Part shown: positions 7,075-15,372 of the stretch, piece after piece | Numbering within the stretch: position 1 is the stretch's first letter | Layout: each line of letters opens with the position of its first letter | NCBI GenBank assembly: GCA_947624375.1 | Contig: CANQKD010000005.1 | Location: 1-64,000 of the forward strand | DNA length: 64,000 nt | Direction: 5' to 3' | Source of the DNA: an uncultured Clostridia bacterium | Lineage (GTDB): Bacteria; Bacillota; Clostridia; Oscillospirales; Ruminococcaceae | The notes under the pieces: model-generated | What the model was told of the DNA's origin: nothing | The model's database searches: none | The model's input: the letters and a program-made list of their open reading frames with translations, nothing else | Position numbers and translations under genes: made by a program

Positions 7075-8643
7075 CTACATAAACTCTGCGAACAGAAAAT
7101 AATATGTCACCCATGAAGATATGCAGAACACTGCGACCGCTATATGGCTAAGGCTGCGGCAGTAACGGACAAGAAAACCTTGCTTTGTGCGGCTTTTCAG
7201 CTGCTGCAGCGCCAGCCCCAGTGATACCGCGCCAATTATCATGGTTGGCAGAATGTAGCGAAAATTCATCGTGCAGGTGTAGGGGTAGCTGAAACAAAAT
7301 CTGTAGTAGCTTATCATGTATGTTGCGTGGGCTATCATCAGCGCGAGGCGCGGCAGCCTATCTTTGCCCTTTATAAACTGCACGGCAGCCAGCGATACAA
7401 ACGATATCACCGCCAGAAACAGCGCCGTATAGAAAAGCACTTGCGGTGCTGTGTACTTCATGCCGCCAAAAGGTTTGCCGCTCATATGCTCGCCGAAAAG
7501 GGAGTTTTTCAAAAACGCTATTGTGGGGTTGTATTCGCAGTAGTCGTTGCCCAGACGTTCGCCCCACTGCTCAAACACGCTTTCAAACTGAAAAAGACTG
7601 AAATCAAAAAGCCGCTTTGCTGTGGGTATATTGCCGATATACTGAAAACTTTTGCTGCCGCCAAGATCCGGCACATAGCCAAAAGGCACTCTGTACTGCA
7701 CAAAGCATTTTACGCTCCACCACAGACCCAGCGGAAAGCACACAAATGCGAAAACTACCAGCCTGCCGAGAATGTTTATTATATCGCTGCGGTACTTATA
7801 CATACCGCACAGGAAAATTACAGCAACAGCAGGTGCGACCAGCGCCGCCGACAGCTTTGTTGACATACCTAAGCCTATCAGCAGGGCGATCTTCAGGGTG
7901 CTTTGCATATCCGGCTTGCGGTACCACAAAAGCGCGGTATACAGCGCCGCCAGCGCAAAGGTTATAGAAAGCATATCGTTGTTTATACTGCCCGACATTA
8001 TCACCAATGACGGGTGAAACGCGACTATTGCCAGCGCGCAGACAATCGGCTTGCCTTTAACGCCGAAATACCGCAGTATTTTATAGGCAAGTATTATACA
8101 GCAGCAGGAATAGAAAAGCGTAAGAGCCTGTATGCACTCGCACGCGCTTTTGTATGGCATACCGAAAAATGTGAGCAGCCTTAGCCACGCGGCGGATACG
8201 ATATGGTGCACGGGTGGGTGGTAAAACTGCCAAGTAGCGGTGGGGTCGCCTTTGGGCAGCGAAAAATTGTTGTAGATGTACTCGATATATGCCGCGTGAC
8301 CGCTTGAGCCGCCGAAACCGCCGACATCGTTCTGCCGCAGGGTAACGGGCGTTTCAAGAACATACGCAAAGCGGAATATAAAGCCCTCGGCGAAAACGAG
8401 CATAAGCGCTGCCTTTTCACGCAAAGCAGGAATGTTTTTTCGCCGCAGTATAAAATATATCGGTATGGCGGCTGCCGCGGCAAGTAATGTCAGTATCAGA
8501 AACAGCCGCGCAATGTGCGAAATGCCGATCTCTGAATAGCTGTACCCCGTGAAAGACAGTGCGGCACAAAGTAAAAATACTGTGATATACGGGTGACGTT
8601 TTACAGCCTGCCACACTGCACAGGCATAGTTACTTTTCTTCAT
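7075..8643 (-). CDS. GT-C membrane glycosyltransferase (GT39/ArnT-like)
   Basis: 522 residues with about eleven hydrophobic helices. The first extracytoplasmic loop has the GT-C layout: an acidic site at QND (105-107) and FYHPPVHH near 140-147, as in protein mannosyltransferases and ArnT-like enzymes that use polyprenyl-phosphate sugars. The acceptor is unknown. It overlaps the FAD oxidoreductase gene upstream by 14 bp, so the two are probably translated together and act in one cell-surface glycan pathway. Confidence 0.8.
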   Translation of the reverse strand: MKKSNYACAVWQAVKRHPYITVFLLCAALSFTGYSYSEIGISHIARLFLILTLLAAAAAIPIYFILRRKNIPALREKAALMLVFAEGFIFRFAYVLETPVTLRQNDVGGFGGSSGHAAYIEYIYNNFSLPKGDPTATWQFYHPPVHHIVSAAWLRLLTFFGMPYKSACECIQALTLFYSCCCIILAYKILRYFGVKGKPIVCALAIVAFHPSLVIMSGSINNDMLSITFALAALYTALLWYRKPDMQSTLKIALLIGLGMSTKLSAALVAPAVAVIFLCGMYKYRSDIINILGRLVVFAFVCFPLGLWWSVKCFVQYRVPFGYVPDLGGSKSFQYIGNIPTAKRLFDFSLFQFESVFEQWGERLGNDYCEYNPTIAFLKNSLFGEHMSGKPFGGMKYTAPQVLFYTALFLAVISFVSLAAVQFIKGKDRLPRLALMIAHATYMISYYRFCFSYPYTCTMNFRYILPTMIIGAVSLGLALQQLKSRTKQGFLVRYCRSLSHIAVAVFCISSWVTYYFLFAEFM

Positions 8644-10180
8644 GATATTCCTTTTCGGCGTTTACGTTCCAGATGTCTTTGCGGCTCTTTTTGTTTTCTG
8701 TAATAGCCTTTACCGTTTCAAACGCGGTGAGCATTGAGTGATCCATATTGTTGTAGCGGTGCTGACCGTTTCTTCCCATGCAGTAAAGGTCATCAAAAGT
8801 ATCTAAAAACTTAATTACCGTGCTCAGGTGCTTGTAGGTATCAAAATAGGCAGGGTAGGCTTTCTTTACCCTTTCAACGTGCGCGTCTATAACGTTGTCG
8901 GTGCTGTTGATAACGCCTATTTTTTCAAGCTCTTTGGCGGCAAACTGTATAAAGTCGCGGTCGGGTGTGTTCCACATATCATCGCCCTCGGCGCAGAAGT
9001 ATTCAAGCCCCAGCCAGACGGTGTTTTCGGGGTCTTTCACCATATACGGCGACCAGTTGTTGAATATCTGTATCCTGCCCATTTTAACGCTCTTATCCTG
9101 AACGTATATCCAGCAGTCGGGAACTATATCGCCCAGCGTGGGTATATCAGTATTGTTTTTAAGAGCAAGTTTGTTTACAAGCAAACCTGCGGTCATAAAG
9201 TCGCGGTAGGGGAGTCTTCTTGCAATTCTCTGCACTACGCCGCAGGGTCTGTCACCGTCCATAGCGGCAATTAAGTCTTTTACAGGCATGGTAGAGAGGA
9301 AAACGTCGCCCTCTATGGTTACTTTGCCGTTTGGGGTATCGCAAATCACCTCAGTTACGTGCCTGCCTTGGCATATTACTTTTCTGACCTCATGTTGCAT
9401 CAGTATCTCGCCGCCCATGTTTTTTACCTTTTCTGCGGCTGTTTCCCACAGCTGCCCAGGGCCGTATTTGGGGTATACAAATCTTTCGATAAGCGAAGTT
9501 TCAACGTTTCTGCCTTTTATATGAAACGCCTTGCCTGCCATATCTTTCAAAAGCGCTGTAACAGAGAGCCCCTTTACCCTTTGCGCGCCCCAGTCGGCTG
9601 AAATTTCTCTCGGGTGTCTGCCCCAGAGTTTTTCTGTATAGCCTTCAAAAAACATTGAGTAAAGCACTTTGCCGAAGCGGTTTATATAAAAGTTTTCAAG
9701 GCTGCTTTCCGGCAGTTTGAATATACACGCTTTAAGGTAGCTAAAACCTGCCTTGAACGTCGTCAGCAGACCCATATTCTTTATGGTCTGCGGCTTCATA
9801 GATATAGGGTAGTCAAAAAAATGGTTGTTGTAGTATATGCGCGATACCCGCTCCCTCACCAGCATTACGCGGTCTTCCTGTTCGGGGTCTGGACCGCCAT
9901 CGGCGAGGGGCTTTTTGCGATCAAGCAGTTTATCATCGTAAGAGGGCGCGCCCTGCATGGGCATGAGCTCTTCCCACCACTTTGTGACTTTATCATTTTT
10001 AGAGAAAAAGCGGTGACCGCCTATATCCATTCTGTTGCCCTGGTATGAAACGGTCTTTGATATGCCGCCCAAGCTGCTCGTTGCCTCCAGCAGGGTGACG
10101 GAGTATCCGCCGGTCTTCAAAAGCTCGACCGCCGCCGTAATGCCGGCAGGACCTGCACCGATTATGACAGCTTTTTTCAT
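8630..10180 (-). CDS. FAD-dependent oxidoreductase, UDP-galactopyranose mutase/HemY-like superfamily
   Basis: A 516-residue protein starting with a Rossmann dinucleotide fold ([14 protein letters not shown], then [14 protein letters not shown]). [12 protein letters not shown] near residue 56 and [16 protein letters not shown] in the middle are typical of a family found in surface-polysaccharide loci and often annotated as UDP-galactopyranose mutase-like. I chose the ATG at 10180 because GGAG lies 9 nt upstream; the ATG at 10189 abuts it. It is followed by the membrane glycosyltransferase, so a role in sugar modification is likely. The substrate is not known. Confidence 0.8.
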   Translation of the reverse strand: MKKAVIIGAGPAGITAAVELLKTGGYSVTLLEATSSLGGISKTVSYQGNRMDIGGHRFFSKNDKVTKWWEELMPMQGAPSYDDKLLDRKKPLADGGPDPEQEDRVMLVRERVSRIYYNNHFFDYPISMKPQTIKNMGLLTTFKAGFSYLKACIFKLPESSLENFYINRFGKVLYSMFFEGYTEKLWGRHPREISADWGAQRVKGLSVTALLKDMAGKAFHIKGRNVETSLIERFVYPKYGPGQLWETAAEKVKNMGGEILMQHEVRKVICQGRHVTEVICDTPNGKVTIEGDVFLSTMPVKDLIAAMDGDRPCGVVQRIARRLPYRDFMTAGLLVNKLALKNNTDIPTLGDIVPDCWIYVQDKSVKMGRIQIFNNWSPYMVKDPENTVWLGLEYFCAEGDDMWNTPDRDFIQFAAKELEKIGVINSTDNVIDAHVERVKKAYPAYFDTYKHLSTVIKFLDTFDDLYCMGRNGQHRYNNMDHSMLTAFETVKAITENKKSRKDIWNVNAEKEYHEEK

Positions 10181-10234
10181 AAGATTCATCTCCGTAAATT
10201 TAACAACAAATTAGTTTGTTTTGCATATAATGTA

Positions 10235-10723
10235 TCAGACGTCTGCGTGGGCACAGAATATGCCCTTGTCTGTTATATCTATGTATGCATACGAGGGCGG
10301 CAGAAGATCTCGCGGCTCGGCGGCGCTGCCGGGGTTGAGAAGATACACGCCGTCAACATATTCAAGCCGCCTGCAATGGGTATGACCGAAAAGCATTACC
10401 TGAATATCGTTATCTTTCGCGAGGCGCAGCAGATAGTCAAGCGTATATTTTACCTTATGCTCGTGCCCGTGGGTGAACATTATGCGAACGCCCTCGGTGC
10501 TGTAAAGCCCTATTTTCGGCTGCTGAGAGAATATATCGCAGTTGCCGCACACGCTCAGTATCTGCTTTTGCACAAAAAGTTCTTTCATGGCGTCAAGCTC
10601 TCTTTCGCCGTCGCCGAGGAAGATATACACATCGGCTTTTTTCTGCAATATGTCATACATCACGCTGCGTTTGCCGTGAGTGTCAGAAAATACGATTATT
10701 CGTTTGAGAGTTTTAGTACCCAT
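10235..10723 (-). CDS. YfcE/MJ0936-type metallophosphoesterase
   Basis: 162 residues with all five metallophosphatase blocks: SDTHG, GDGE, GNCD, THGH and GHTH. Family members are small two-metal phosphodiesterases of unclear natural substrate. It has an AAGGAA ribosome-binding site and lies 55 bp upstream of the FAD oxidoreductase on the same strand, possibly its own unit. Confidence 0.93.
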   Translation of the reverse strand: MGTKTLKRIIVFSDTHGKRSVMYDILQKKADVYIFLGDGERELDAMKELFVQKQILSVCGNCDIFSQQPKIGLYSTEGVRIMFTHGHEHKVKYTLDYLLRLAKDNDIQVMLFGHTHCRRLEYVDGVYLLNPGSAAEPRDLLPPSYAYIDITDKGIFCAHADV

Positions 10724-10832
10724 ACAGACATTCCTTTATAAAAAGATAATATTATTGTAGCATATCCCAAAGCTAATTTCAAGAGTACAAACCGTTAAAT
10801 ACACGAAATTTATGAAAGGCAGTGGCATATAT

Positions 10833-11072
10833 ATGAATAACATGGATCAGAAAGCTAAACAGAGAATGCTGGGCGTTGTGAGCGCGAAACTTGGTATGTC
10901 CCCTCAGGAGCTGCAAAAACAGCTGGAGAGCGGCAAGCTTGACGCGGCTATGAAAGGGCTTTCGGCGCAGGACAGCGCAAAACTTATGAACGCGCTTTCA
11001 AACCCTGCAATGGCGCAGAGGATACTTGCAACGCCTCAGGCGCAGGAGATAATAAAAAAGCTGAAAAGCTGA
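10833..11072 (+). CDS. hypothetical protein, helical, first of a three-gene unit
   Basis: 79 residues, soluble and helical (QKAKQRMLGVVSAKLGMS, then QEIIKKLKS). I do not recognise the family. The start at 10833 follows GAAAGGC. The next gene begins 13 bp downstream with a strong site, so three unknown genes form one unit. Confidence 0.7.
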   Translation: MNNMDQKAKQRMLGVVSAKLGMSPQELQKQLESGKLDAAMKGLSAQDSAKLMNALSNPAMAQRILATPQAQEIIKKLKS

Positions 11073-11085
11073 AGGAGGGCAGACT

Positions 11086-11466
11086 ATGGACGACCTGATG
11101 GGCAAGATACAGGGCATACTGGGCGACAAAGAGAGCATGGAGCAGCTGAGTCAACTGGCGCAGATGTTCTCTTCGCCGCAGGGTGACACATTGCAGAGCG
11201 CGCCCGTGCAGAACAGTCAGAACACAGGTCAGCCACAGGGTGCGCAGGGGATCGACATGAACAAGCTGCTGGCGCTGCAAAGCGTTATGGCAAGGGCTTC
11301 GCAGCCCGACAAGAACAGAGATTTTCTGATAGCTCTGAAGCCGCTTCTGAAAGAGGAATCACAGCGCAAGGTAGACAGGCTCATATCTCTTTTCAGGATA
11401 ATGCAGCTGCTTCCTGCGCTGAAAGAGAGCGGCATACTCGGAGGTGACCTGCTTGGCATCTTATGA
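11086..11466 (+). CDS. hypothetical protein, second of a three-gene unit
   Basis: 126 residues: a helical N-terminus (MDDLMGKIQGILGDKES), a Gln/Ser-rich linker, and a C-terminal helical part (KPLLKEESQRKVDRLISLF...LPALKESGILGGDLL). GAAGGAGGG precedes the start. It overlaps the next gene by 14 bp. The first and second proteins share a short-helix style, but no known domain is evident. Confidence 0.75.
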   Translation: MDDLMGKIQGILGDKESMEQLSQLAQMFSSPQGDTLQSAPVQNSQNTGQPQGAQGIDMNKLLALQSVMARASQPDKNRDFLIALKPLLKEESQRKVDRLISLFRIMQLLPALKESGILGGDLLGIL

Positions 11467-11785
11467 CGAAACGCAGTTTGATAGGATGAGGCAGGAGGCT
11501 ATTGCACGGGCAAGAGAGATGCAAAGGCGTGCGCAGATACCGATAAATTTCGGTGGTGAACACCGCAGCGAAAACACGCAAACTGCTCCTCCGCCGCCTC
11601 CTGCCCCCGAGCCGCCTGCAAATAATCAGCAGCAAGGCGGTATAGGCGGCATACTGAGCTCGATACTCGGGCACGACACGAAGATAGATGAGGAAAAGGC
11701 ACTTATCGGTATGCTGATATACATACTATACAAAAACGGCGCAGATGTAAAACTTATGCTGGCGCTAGGGTATCTGCTTCTATAA
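11453..11785 (+). CDS. hypothetical protein with C-terminal membrane-like segment, TTG start
   Basis: 110 residues. A charged N-terminal helix (ETQFDRMRQEAIARAREMQ) leads to a Pro-rich linker (PPPPPAPEPP), a Gly-rich patch and a hydrophobic C-terminus (LIGMLIYILYKNGADVKLML). The TTG at 11453 has GGAGG 8 nt upstream, inside the end of the previous gene. An alternative GTG at 11444 overlaps that site. Function unknown; perhaps a membrane-associated complex with the two preceding proteins. Confidence 0.7.
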   Translation: MASYDETQFDRMRQEAIARAREMQRRAQIPINFGGEHRSENTQTAPPPPPAPEPPANNQQQGGIGGILSSILGHDTKIDEEKALIGMLIYILYKNGADVKLMLALGYLLL

Positions 11786-11814
11786 GCTTTGGCAAATTTT
11801 TTTCTTCATAACGC

Positions 11815-11843
11815 TTGACAAGCAGGCGAAATGGTGTTATAAT
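11815..11843 (+). promoter_or_regulatory. promoter of the aroF-pheA leader
   Basis: TTGACA (11815-11820), 17 bp, TATAAT (11838-11843). The transcript begins about 35 nt before the leader peptide start. Confidence 0.88.
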
Positions 11844-11882
11844 AACTGTTGCAAGATATGATACTATATAGGAGAAACGGCT

Positions 11883-11969
11883 ATGTATATTATGAACGCT
11901 CGATTTTTTAACGGCTTTTTTGACTTTTCGTTTTTTGGAAAGTCTGATTTGTGTTGCCGTGAAAAATGA
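11883..11969 (+). CDS. Phe-rich leader peptide of the aroF-pheA attenuator, 28 aa
   Basis: AGGAGAAACGGCT precedes ATG. The peptide contains seven Phe codons within eleven residues (FFNGFFDFSFF), then a short tail ending CCREK. A Phe-run leader ahead of DAHP synthase and prephenate dehydratase is the classic design for ribosome-mediated attenuation. Segment 11949-11959, just after the Phe codons, can pair with the 5' arm of the downstream terminator. Confidence 0.85.
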   Translation: MYIMNARFFNGFFDFSFFGKSDLCCREK

Positions 11970-12001
11970 GCTTTTGTAATCAGCATGATATTGTAAGCTC
12001 T

Positions 12002-12036
12002 CCGCGGTGACAAAACGTTGCCGCGGTTTTTATTTT
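12002..12036 (+). terminator. attenuator terminator upstream of aroF
   Basis: CCGCGG (12002-12007) pairs with CCGCGG (12021-12026), extended by inner pairs, and is followed by TTTTTATTTT. An alternative antiterminator pairs TTGTGTTGCCG (11949-11959) with CGGTGACAAAA (12005-12015), 10 of 11 positions with two wobbles, and would break this stem when ribosomes stall on Phe codons. Confidence 0.85.
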
Positions 12037-12070
12037 GCAAATTTTTGTATTTTGAAAGGAAGAAAAAACA

Positions 12071-13081
12071 ATGATCATCGTATTGAGAAAGAATGCCGAC
12101 AGAGGACAGGTAGAACATCTGAAAGACTGGCTTAAACAGCAAAGCGTAGAAATTGAAGCTATAAAGGGTTCGCATTCTACGGTACTGGGTCTTGTGGGCG
12201 ACACGAGCCATGTGGACATTGAAATGCTTGAGGCTCTTGACATAGTTGAGTCTGTAAAGCGCATACAGGAGCCTTACAAAAAGGCAAACCGCAAATTTCA
12301 CCCGAACGATACGATAGTAGATGTCAGCGGTGTAAAGGTGGGCAAGGGCTCATTCACGCTGATAGCGGGTCCGTGCTCGGTCGAGAGCGAGGAACAGATA
12401 TGCTCGATAGCGCAGTCTGTAAAGGCATCGGGCGCGAAGATACTCAGGGGCGGCGCGTTCAAGCCGAGAACTTCGCCGTATGCTTTTCAAGGCTTGAGAG
12501 CCAACGGTCTGGAGCTTTTGTCGGAAGCGAAGGCAAAGACGGGTATGCCGATAGTTACCGAGATAATGGATCTTTCGCAGCTTCCGCTTTTTGAAAACGT
12601 TGACCTTATTCAGGTAGGCGCGAGAAATATGCAGAACTTCGAGCTTCTGAAGGCTCTTGGCAAGATAAACAAGCCGATACTTTTAAAGCGCGGTCTTTCG
12701 GCTACGATACAGGAACTTCTGATGAGCGCTGAGTACATTATGGCAGGCGGCAACGAGAATGTAATACTCTGCGAGAGGGGTATAAGAACGTTTGAAACGG
12801 CAACGAGAAATACTCTCGATCTGTCGGCTATTCCTGTTCTTAAAGAAAAAACGCATCTTCCCGTTATTATAGACCCCAGCCACGCTACCGGCATTGCGGC
12901 TATGGTAAAACCGATGAGTCTTGCGGCTGTTGCTGCCGGCGCTGACGGTCTTATCATAGAAGTACACAACGATCCCCCTCACGCGCTGTGCGATGGTCAG
13001 CAGTCTATCACGCCGCAGATGTTTGATGAGCTTTCAAAGCAGGCAGGCACGCTTTACGACACCGTTAAGGAGATGTACTGA
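12071..13081 (+). CDS. aroF: 3-deoxy-7-phosphoheptulonate (DAHP) synthase, type I beta
   Basis: 336 residues. An N-terminal ferredoxin/ACT-like regulatory domain (residues 1-75) precedes the TIM barrel with IAGPCSVES (98-106), [11 protein letters not shown] (131-141) and DPSHATG. It condenses PEP and erythrose 4-phosphate, the first shikimate step. The N-terminal domain is the feedback-sensing part in this subclass. Preceded by the Phe leader and attenuator and overlapping pheA by one base, so Phe probably controls both at transcription. Confidence 0.96.
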   Translation: MIIVLRKNADRGQVEHLKDWLKQQSVEIEAIKGSHSTVLGLVGDTSHVDIEMLEALDIVESVKRIQEPYKKANRKFHPNDTIVDVSGVKVGKGSFTLIAGPCSVESEEQICSIAQSVKASGAKILRGGAFKPRTSPYAFQGLRANGLELLSEAKAKTGMPIVTEIMDLSQLPLFENVDLIQVGARNMQNFELLKALGKINKPILLKRGLSATIQELLMSAEYIMAGGNENVILCERGIRTFETATRNTLDLSAIPVLKEKTHLPVIIDPSHATGIAAMVKPMSLAAVAAGADGLIIEVHNDPPHALCDGQQSITPQMFDELSKQAGTLYDTVKEMY

Positions 13082-13908
13082 TGAGCGGCATGACGGTAGC
13101 TTGTCAGGGCACATACGGGGCAAACTCGCAGACGGCTTGCAAAGCGGCTTTCGGCGAGGACGCTGACATAATGTTCATGCGCAGTTTTGATGCGGTGTTC
13201 ACCTCGGTAGAGAACGGGCTGTGCGACTATGGCGTTCTGCCGATAGAAAATTCTACAAACGGCTCGGTCTCGGCGGTGTATGACCTTTTGCGGCGGCACG
13301 AAGTAAGCATAATAAAAGCGGTGAGGATACCCATTCGCCACTGCCTTGCAGGTATTGAGGGCGCGGCGGCAGCGGACGTTAAAAAGGTGCTTTCTCACGA
13401 GCAGGCGCTGGGGCAGTGCAGGGCGTTTTTGAAGAAAAACAAGCTGGAGCAGGAGGGCTACCCCAACACTGCGACGGCGGCGAGATATGTTTCACAGCAG
13501 GGTGACAAAGAGATAGCCGCTATTTGCAGCGAGGACTGCGCTAAGGAATACGGTCTGAAAATATTCAAGAGAGATATTCAGGACAGCGACCGCAACTACA
13601 CGAGGTTCATATGCATAAAAAATACCGCCAAAGACGATAATTTGTCGGGCGGCAAGATAAGCATAATTTGCAGCCTTGAAAACAAATGCGGCTCGCTTTA
13701 CTCTCTGCTGGGGCTGCTTGCGGAAAACGGCGCGGATCTTACAAAAATAGAAAGCCGGCCCATACCGGACACCGACTTTGAATTTATGTTCTATATAGAT
13801 TTTGTGGGTGACTTTGAAAAGATGCGAAAGAACGGTCTTTTTGAAAAGCTGAAAAGTCAGCTTGCATACTACAGGCTGCTGGGCTGCTATGATGAATACG
13901 CCGTTTAA
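13081..13908 (+). CDS. pheA: prephenate dehydratase
   Basis: 275 residues: the periplasmic-binding-like catalytic fold (VACQGTYGANSQTAC, LPIENSTNGSV, NYTRF with the catalytic TRF at 174-176), then an ACT domain with GSLYSLL and ESRP (224-227), the Phe-binding motifs. It converts prephenate to phenylpyruvate. No chorismate mutase domain is fused. The ATG overlaps the aroF stop codon (TGATG). Confidence 0.96.
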   Translation: MSGMTVACQGTYGANSQTACKAAFGEDADIMFMRSFDAVFTSVENGLCDYGVLPIENSTNGSVSAVYDLLRRHEVSIIKAVRIPIRHCLAGIEGAAAADVKKVLSHEQALGQCRAFLKKNKLEQEGYPNTATAARYVSQQGDKEIAAICSEDCAKEYGLKIFKRDIQDSDRNYTRFICIKNTAKDDNLSGGKISIICSLENKCGSLYSLLGLLAENGADLTKIESRPIPDTDFEFMFYIDFVGDFEKMRKNGLFEKLKSQLAYYRLLGCYDEYAV

Positions 13909-13918
13909 GAGGTTGCAT

Positions 13919-14122
13919 ATGGATATTGAAAACATGAATATTTTTCAGCTGGAAGAATATCTGAAAGAGCTGAAAGGCGAGCTTGCAAAGCTTGACAAGC
14001 GCAGACCGAAGAACGAAGCTTCCGAAGATTTTGAAGACTGGGCTGACGAGCACGAGGAGCTTGAAGATGTTATTGACGACGTGTGCGACCGCATTGATGA
14101 AATTGCACAAAATACGCCGTGA
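13919..14122 (+). CDS. small acidic coiled-coil protein of unknown function
   Basis: 67 residues, highly charged (ELKGELAKLDKRRPKNEA, then EDWADEHEELEDVIDDVCDR), predicted helical and soluble. AGAGG lies 6 nt upstream, and the gene starts 10 bp after pheA, so it is probably co-transcribed. No family recognised. An upstream in-frame start would overlap the end of pheA. Confidence 0.65.
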   Translation: MDIENMNIFQLEEYLKELKGELAKLDKRRPKNEASEDFEDWADEHEELEDVIDDVCDRIDEIAQNTP

Positions 14123-14175
14123 TGATTTGTTCGCAAAAGTCGTGAAATACCTATGTTTTTTGCAAAGCGCGTGGG

Positions 14176-14205
14176 TTGACATAAAGAGGCAAGATATGTT
14201 ATAAT
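14176..14205 (+). promoter_or_regulatory. promoter of peptide cassette D
   Basis: TTGACA (14176-14181), 18 bp, TATAAT (14200-14205). The leader begins with TACCG...CGGTA hairpin and contains the three-stem palindrome at 14271-14344. Confidence 0.85.
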
Positions 14206-14389
14206 AAACTCGTACCGGTGAAGTACGAAAACGGTAGCAGGCAACAGCGTCTTCTTGCGAAGCCGCTTGTAAGTTTTATTTCGCCGACAAAAGGTCGGCG
14301 ATTTTTGCGCGACTTCATAGAAGTCGCTGAAAACCATAAAACTTCCCTCCCATTTCTCCTCCGTCAGAGGAAGATCGGGGGTGATATCA

Positions 14390-14467
14390 ATGGATAATGT
14401 TACATTGATATTAGTAATTATTATATTGATACTTATCAGGGATATTATCAATAATAATAAAAAATAA
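14390..14467 (+). CDS. small hydrophobic peptide D (type I toxin-like), 25 aa
   Basis: The peptide starts MDNVTLILVIIILILIRD and ends IINNNKK. GGGGGTGAT precedes the ATG. The leader is about 180 nt. The peptide is identical to that of cassette G, and the two loci differ at only two positions over about 255 bp. The stop codon lies inside the shared bidirectional terminator (AATAACCGCT...). Confidence 0.72.
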   Translation: MDNVTLILVIIILILIRDIINNNKK

Positions 14468-14554
14468 CCGCTCGCCCTAGGAAAGCAGCAGTTATTTTTA
14501 ACTAAACTTTAACAGGGAGATAGCCGCTATCGTACTAGCCGGTATCTCTTTTAT
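14459..14554 (-). ncRNA. antisense RNA of peptide cassette D
   Basis: Minus-strand promoter TTGACA (14589-14584), 17 bp, TATAAT (14566-14561). The RNA starts with hairpin GAGATACCGG...AGCGGCTATCTC whose loop holds GUAC, and ends over the last codons of peptide D at AATAACTGC...GCGGTTATT plus T run. Confidence 0.7.
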
Positions 14555-14742
14555 ATTTATATTATACACCAAAGAAATTTATTTGTCAAGGGATTTTTGA
14601 AAAGCACCGAGGGTTGACAGGTATCGGCAAGATGTGGTATAATATATTTGCACCGGTGATGTACGAAAACGGTAGCGGCTATTCTCCCTTATGACCTTAT
14701 CCGGACTTATGTCTGAATACATAGGGAATGGGGGGTGATGTT

Positions 14743-14823
14743 ATGGATATTGCTACGGCAGTATTGCTTATAATAATCCTCGTTTTGATAAACGAAATTA
14801 TTAAGAACATCAAGAAGAAATAA
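14743..14823 (+). CDS. small hydrophobic peptide E (type I toxin-like), 26 aa
   Basis: The peptide starts MDIATAVLLIIILVLINE and ends IIKNIKKK. GGGGGGTGATG precedes the ATG. Promoter TTGACA (14614-14619), 18 bp, TATAAT (14638-14643). The leader is short (about 95 nt), lacks the three-stem insert, and continues ...GGTAGCGGCTATTCTCCC, the same motif found in its antisense RNA. Confidence 0.72.
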   Translation: MDIATAVLLIIILVLINEIIKNIKKK

Positions 14824-14906
14824 CCGCCCACCTCTCAAGTAAACGGTTATTCTGAATAACAGTATTGGGAGATAGCCGCTATCGTACCAGCCGGTATCTC
14901 TTTTAT
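14812..14906 (-). ncRNA. antisense RNA of peptide cassette E
   Basis: Minus-strand promoter TTGACA (14941-14936), 17 bp, TATAAT (14918-14913). The 5' hairpin is GAGATACCGG...CGGCTATCTC. It terminates at AATAACCG...CGGTTATT, overlapping the 3' end of peptide E. Confidence 0.7.
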
Positions 14907-15078
14907 ATTTATATTATACACCACAGAAAATTGTTTGTCAAGACTTTTTTGCAAAGCGCGTGGGTTGACATAAGGCGACAAAATATGTTATAATAAACTC
15001 GTACCGGTGAAGTACGAAAACGGAAAGCGGCTATCTCCCTGATTCTCCTCTGTCAGAGGCAGGAGGGAGGTGGGTATC

Positions 15079-15153
15079 ATGGATAATCTTACTTTGATAC
15101 TTATTATCATTATTCTTTATTATATTGATGATATTACGAATAATAGAAAATAA
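15079..15153 (+). CDS. small hydrophobic peptide F (type I toxin-like), 24 aa
   Basis: The peptide starts MDNLTLILIIIILYYIDD and ends ITNNRK. GGAGGGAGGTG precedes the ATG. Promoter TTGACA (14965-14970), 18 bp, TATAAT (14989-14994). The short leader (about 80 nt) keeps the TACCGGTGAAGTACGAAAACGG hairpin region, GGCTATCTCCC and the CCTCTGTCAGAGG hairpin just before the ribosome-binding site. Confidence 0.72.
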   Translation: MDNLTLILIIIILYYIDDITNNRK

Positions 15154-15239
15154 CCGCCTGCTCTTCCAAAACGCGGCGGTCATTCTACTGTTGATTTTTG
15201 GGAGATAGCCGCTATCGTACCAGCCGGTATCTCTTTTAT
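15143..15239 (-). ncRNA. antisense RNA of peptide cassette F
   Basis: Minus-strand promoter TTGACA (15274-15269), 17 bp, TATAAT (15251-15246). The 5' hairpin is identical to that of cassette E. It terminates in the GACCGCC...GGCGGTTATTTT region at the peptide stop codon. Confidence 0.7.
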
Positions 15240-15297
15240 ATTTATATTATACACCACAGAAAATTATTTGTCAAGACTTTTTTGCAAAGCGCGTGGG

Positions 15298-15327
15298 TTG
15301 ACATAGAGCTTCAAGATGTGGTATAAT
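15298..15327 (+). promoter_or_regulatory. promoter of the kinase-like gene, cassette type
   Basis: TTGACA (15298-15303), 18 bp, TATAAT (15322-15327), preceded by the same AAAGCGCGTGGG that precedes cassettes D and F. The gene sits where the next cassette peptide would be, so it uses a cassette-type promoter. Confidence 0.85.
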
Positions 15328-15372
15328 AATATTATCAGTATAATGCTGTGTATTTTACAGGAGGTGTTTGAT

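Noticed and set aside
11815-12070. T-box upstream of aroF
   Set aside because: No T-box sequence (TGGNACCGCG) or specifier stem; the leader peptide and attenuator explain the region.
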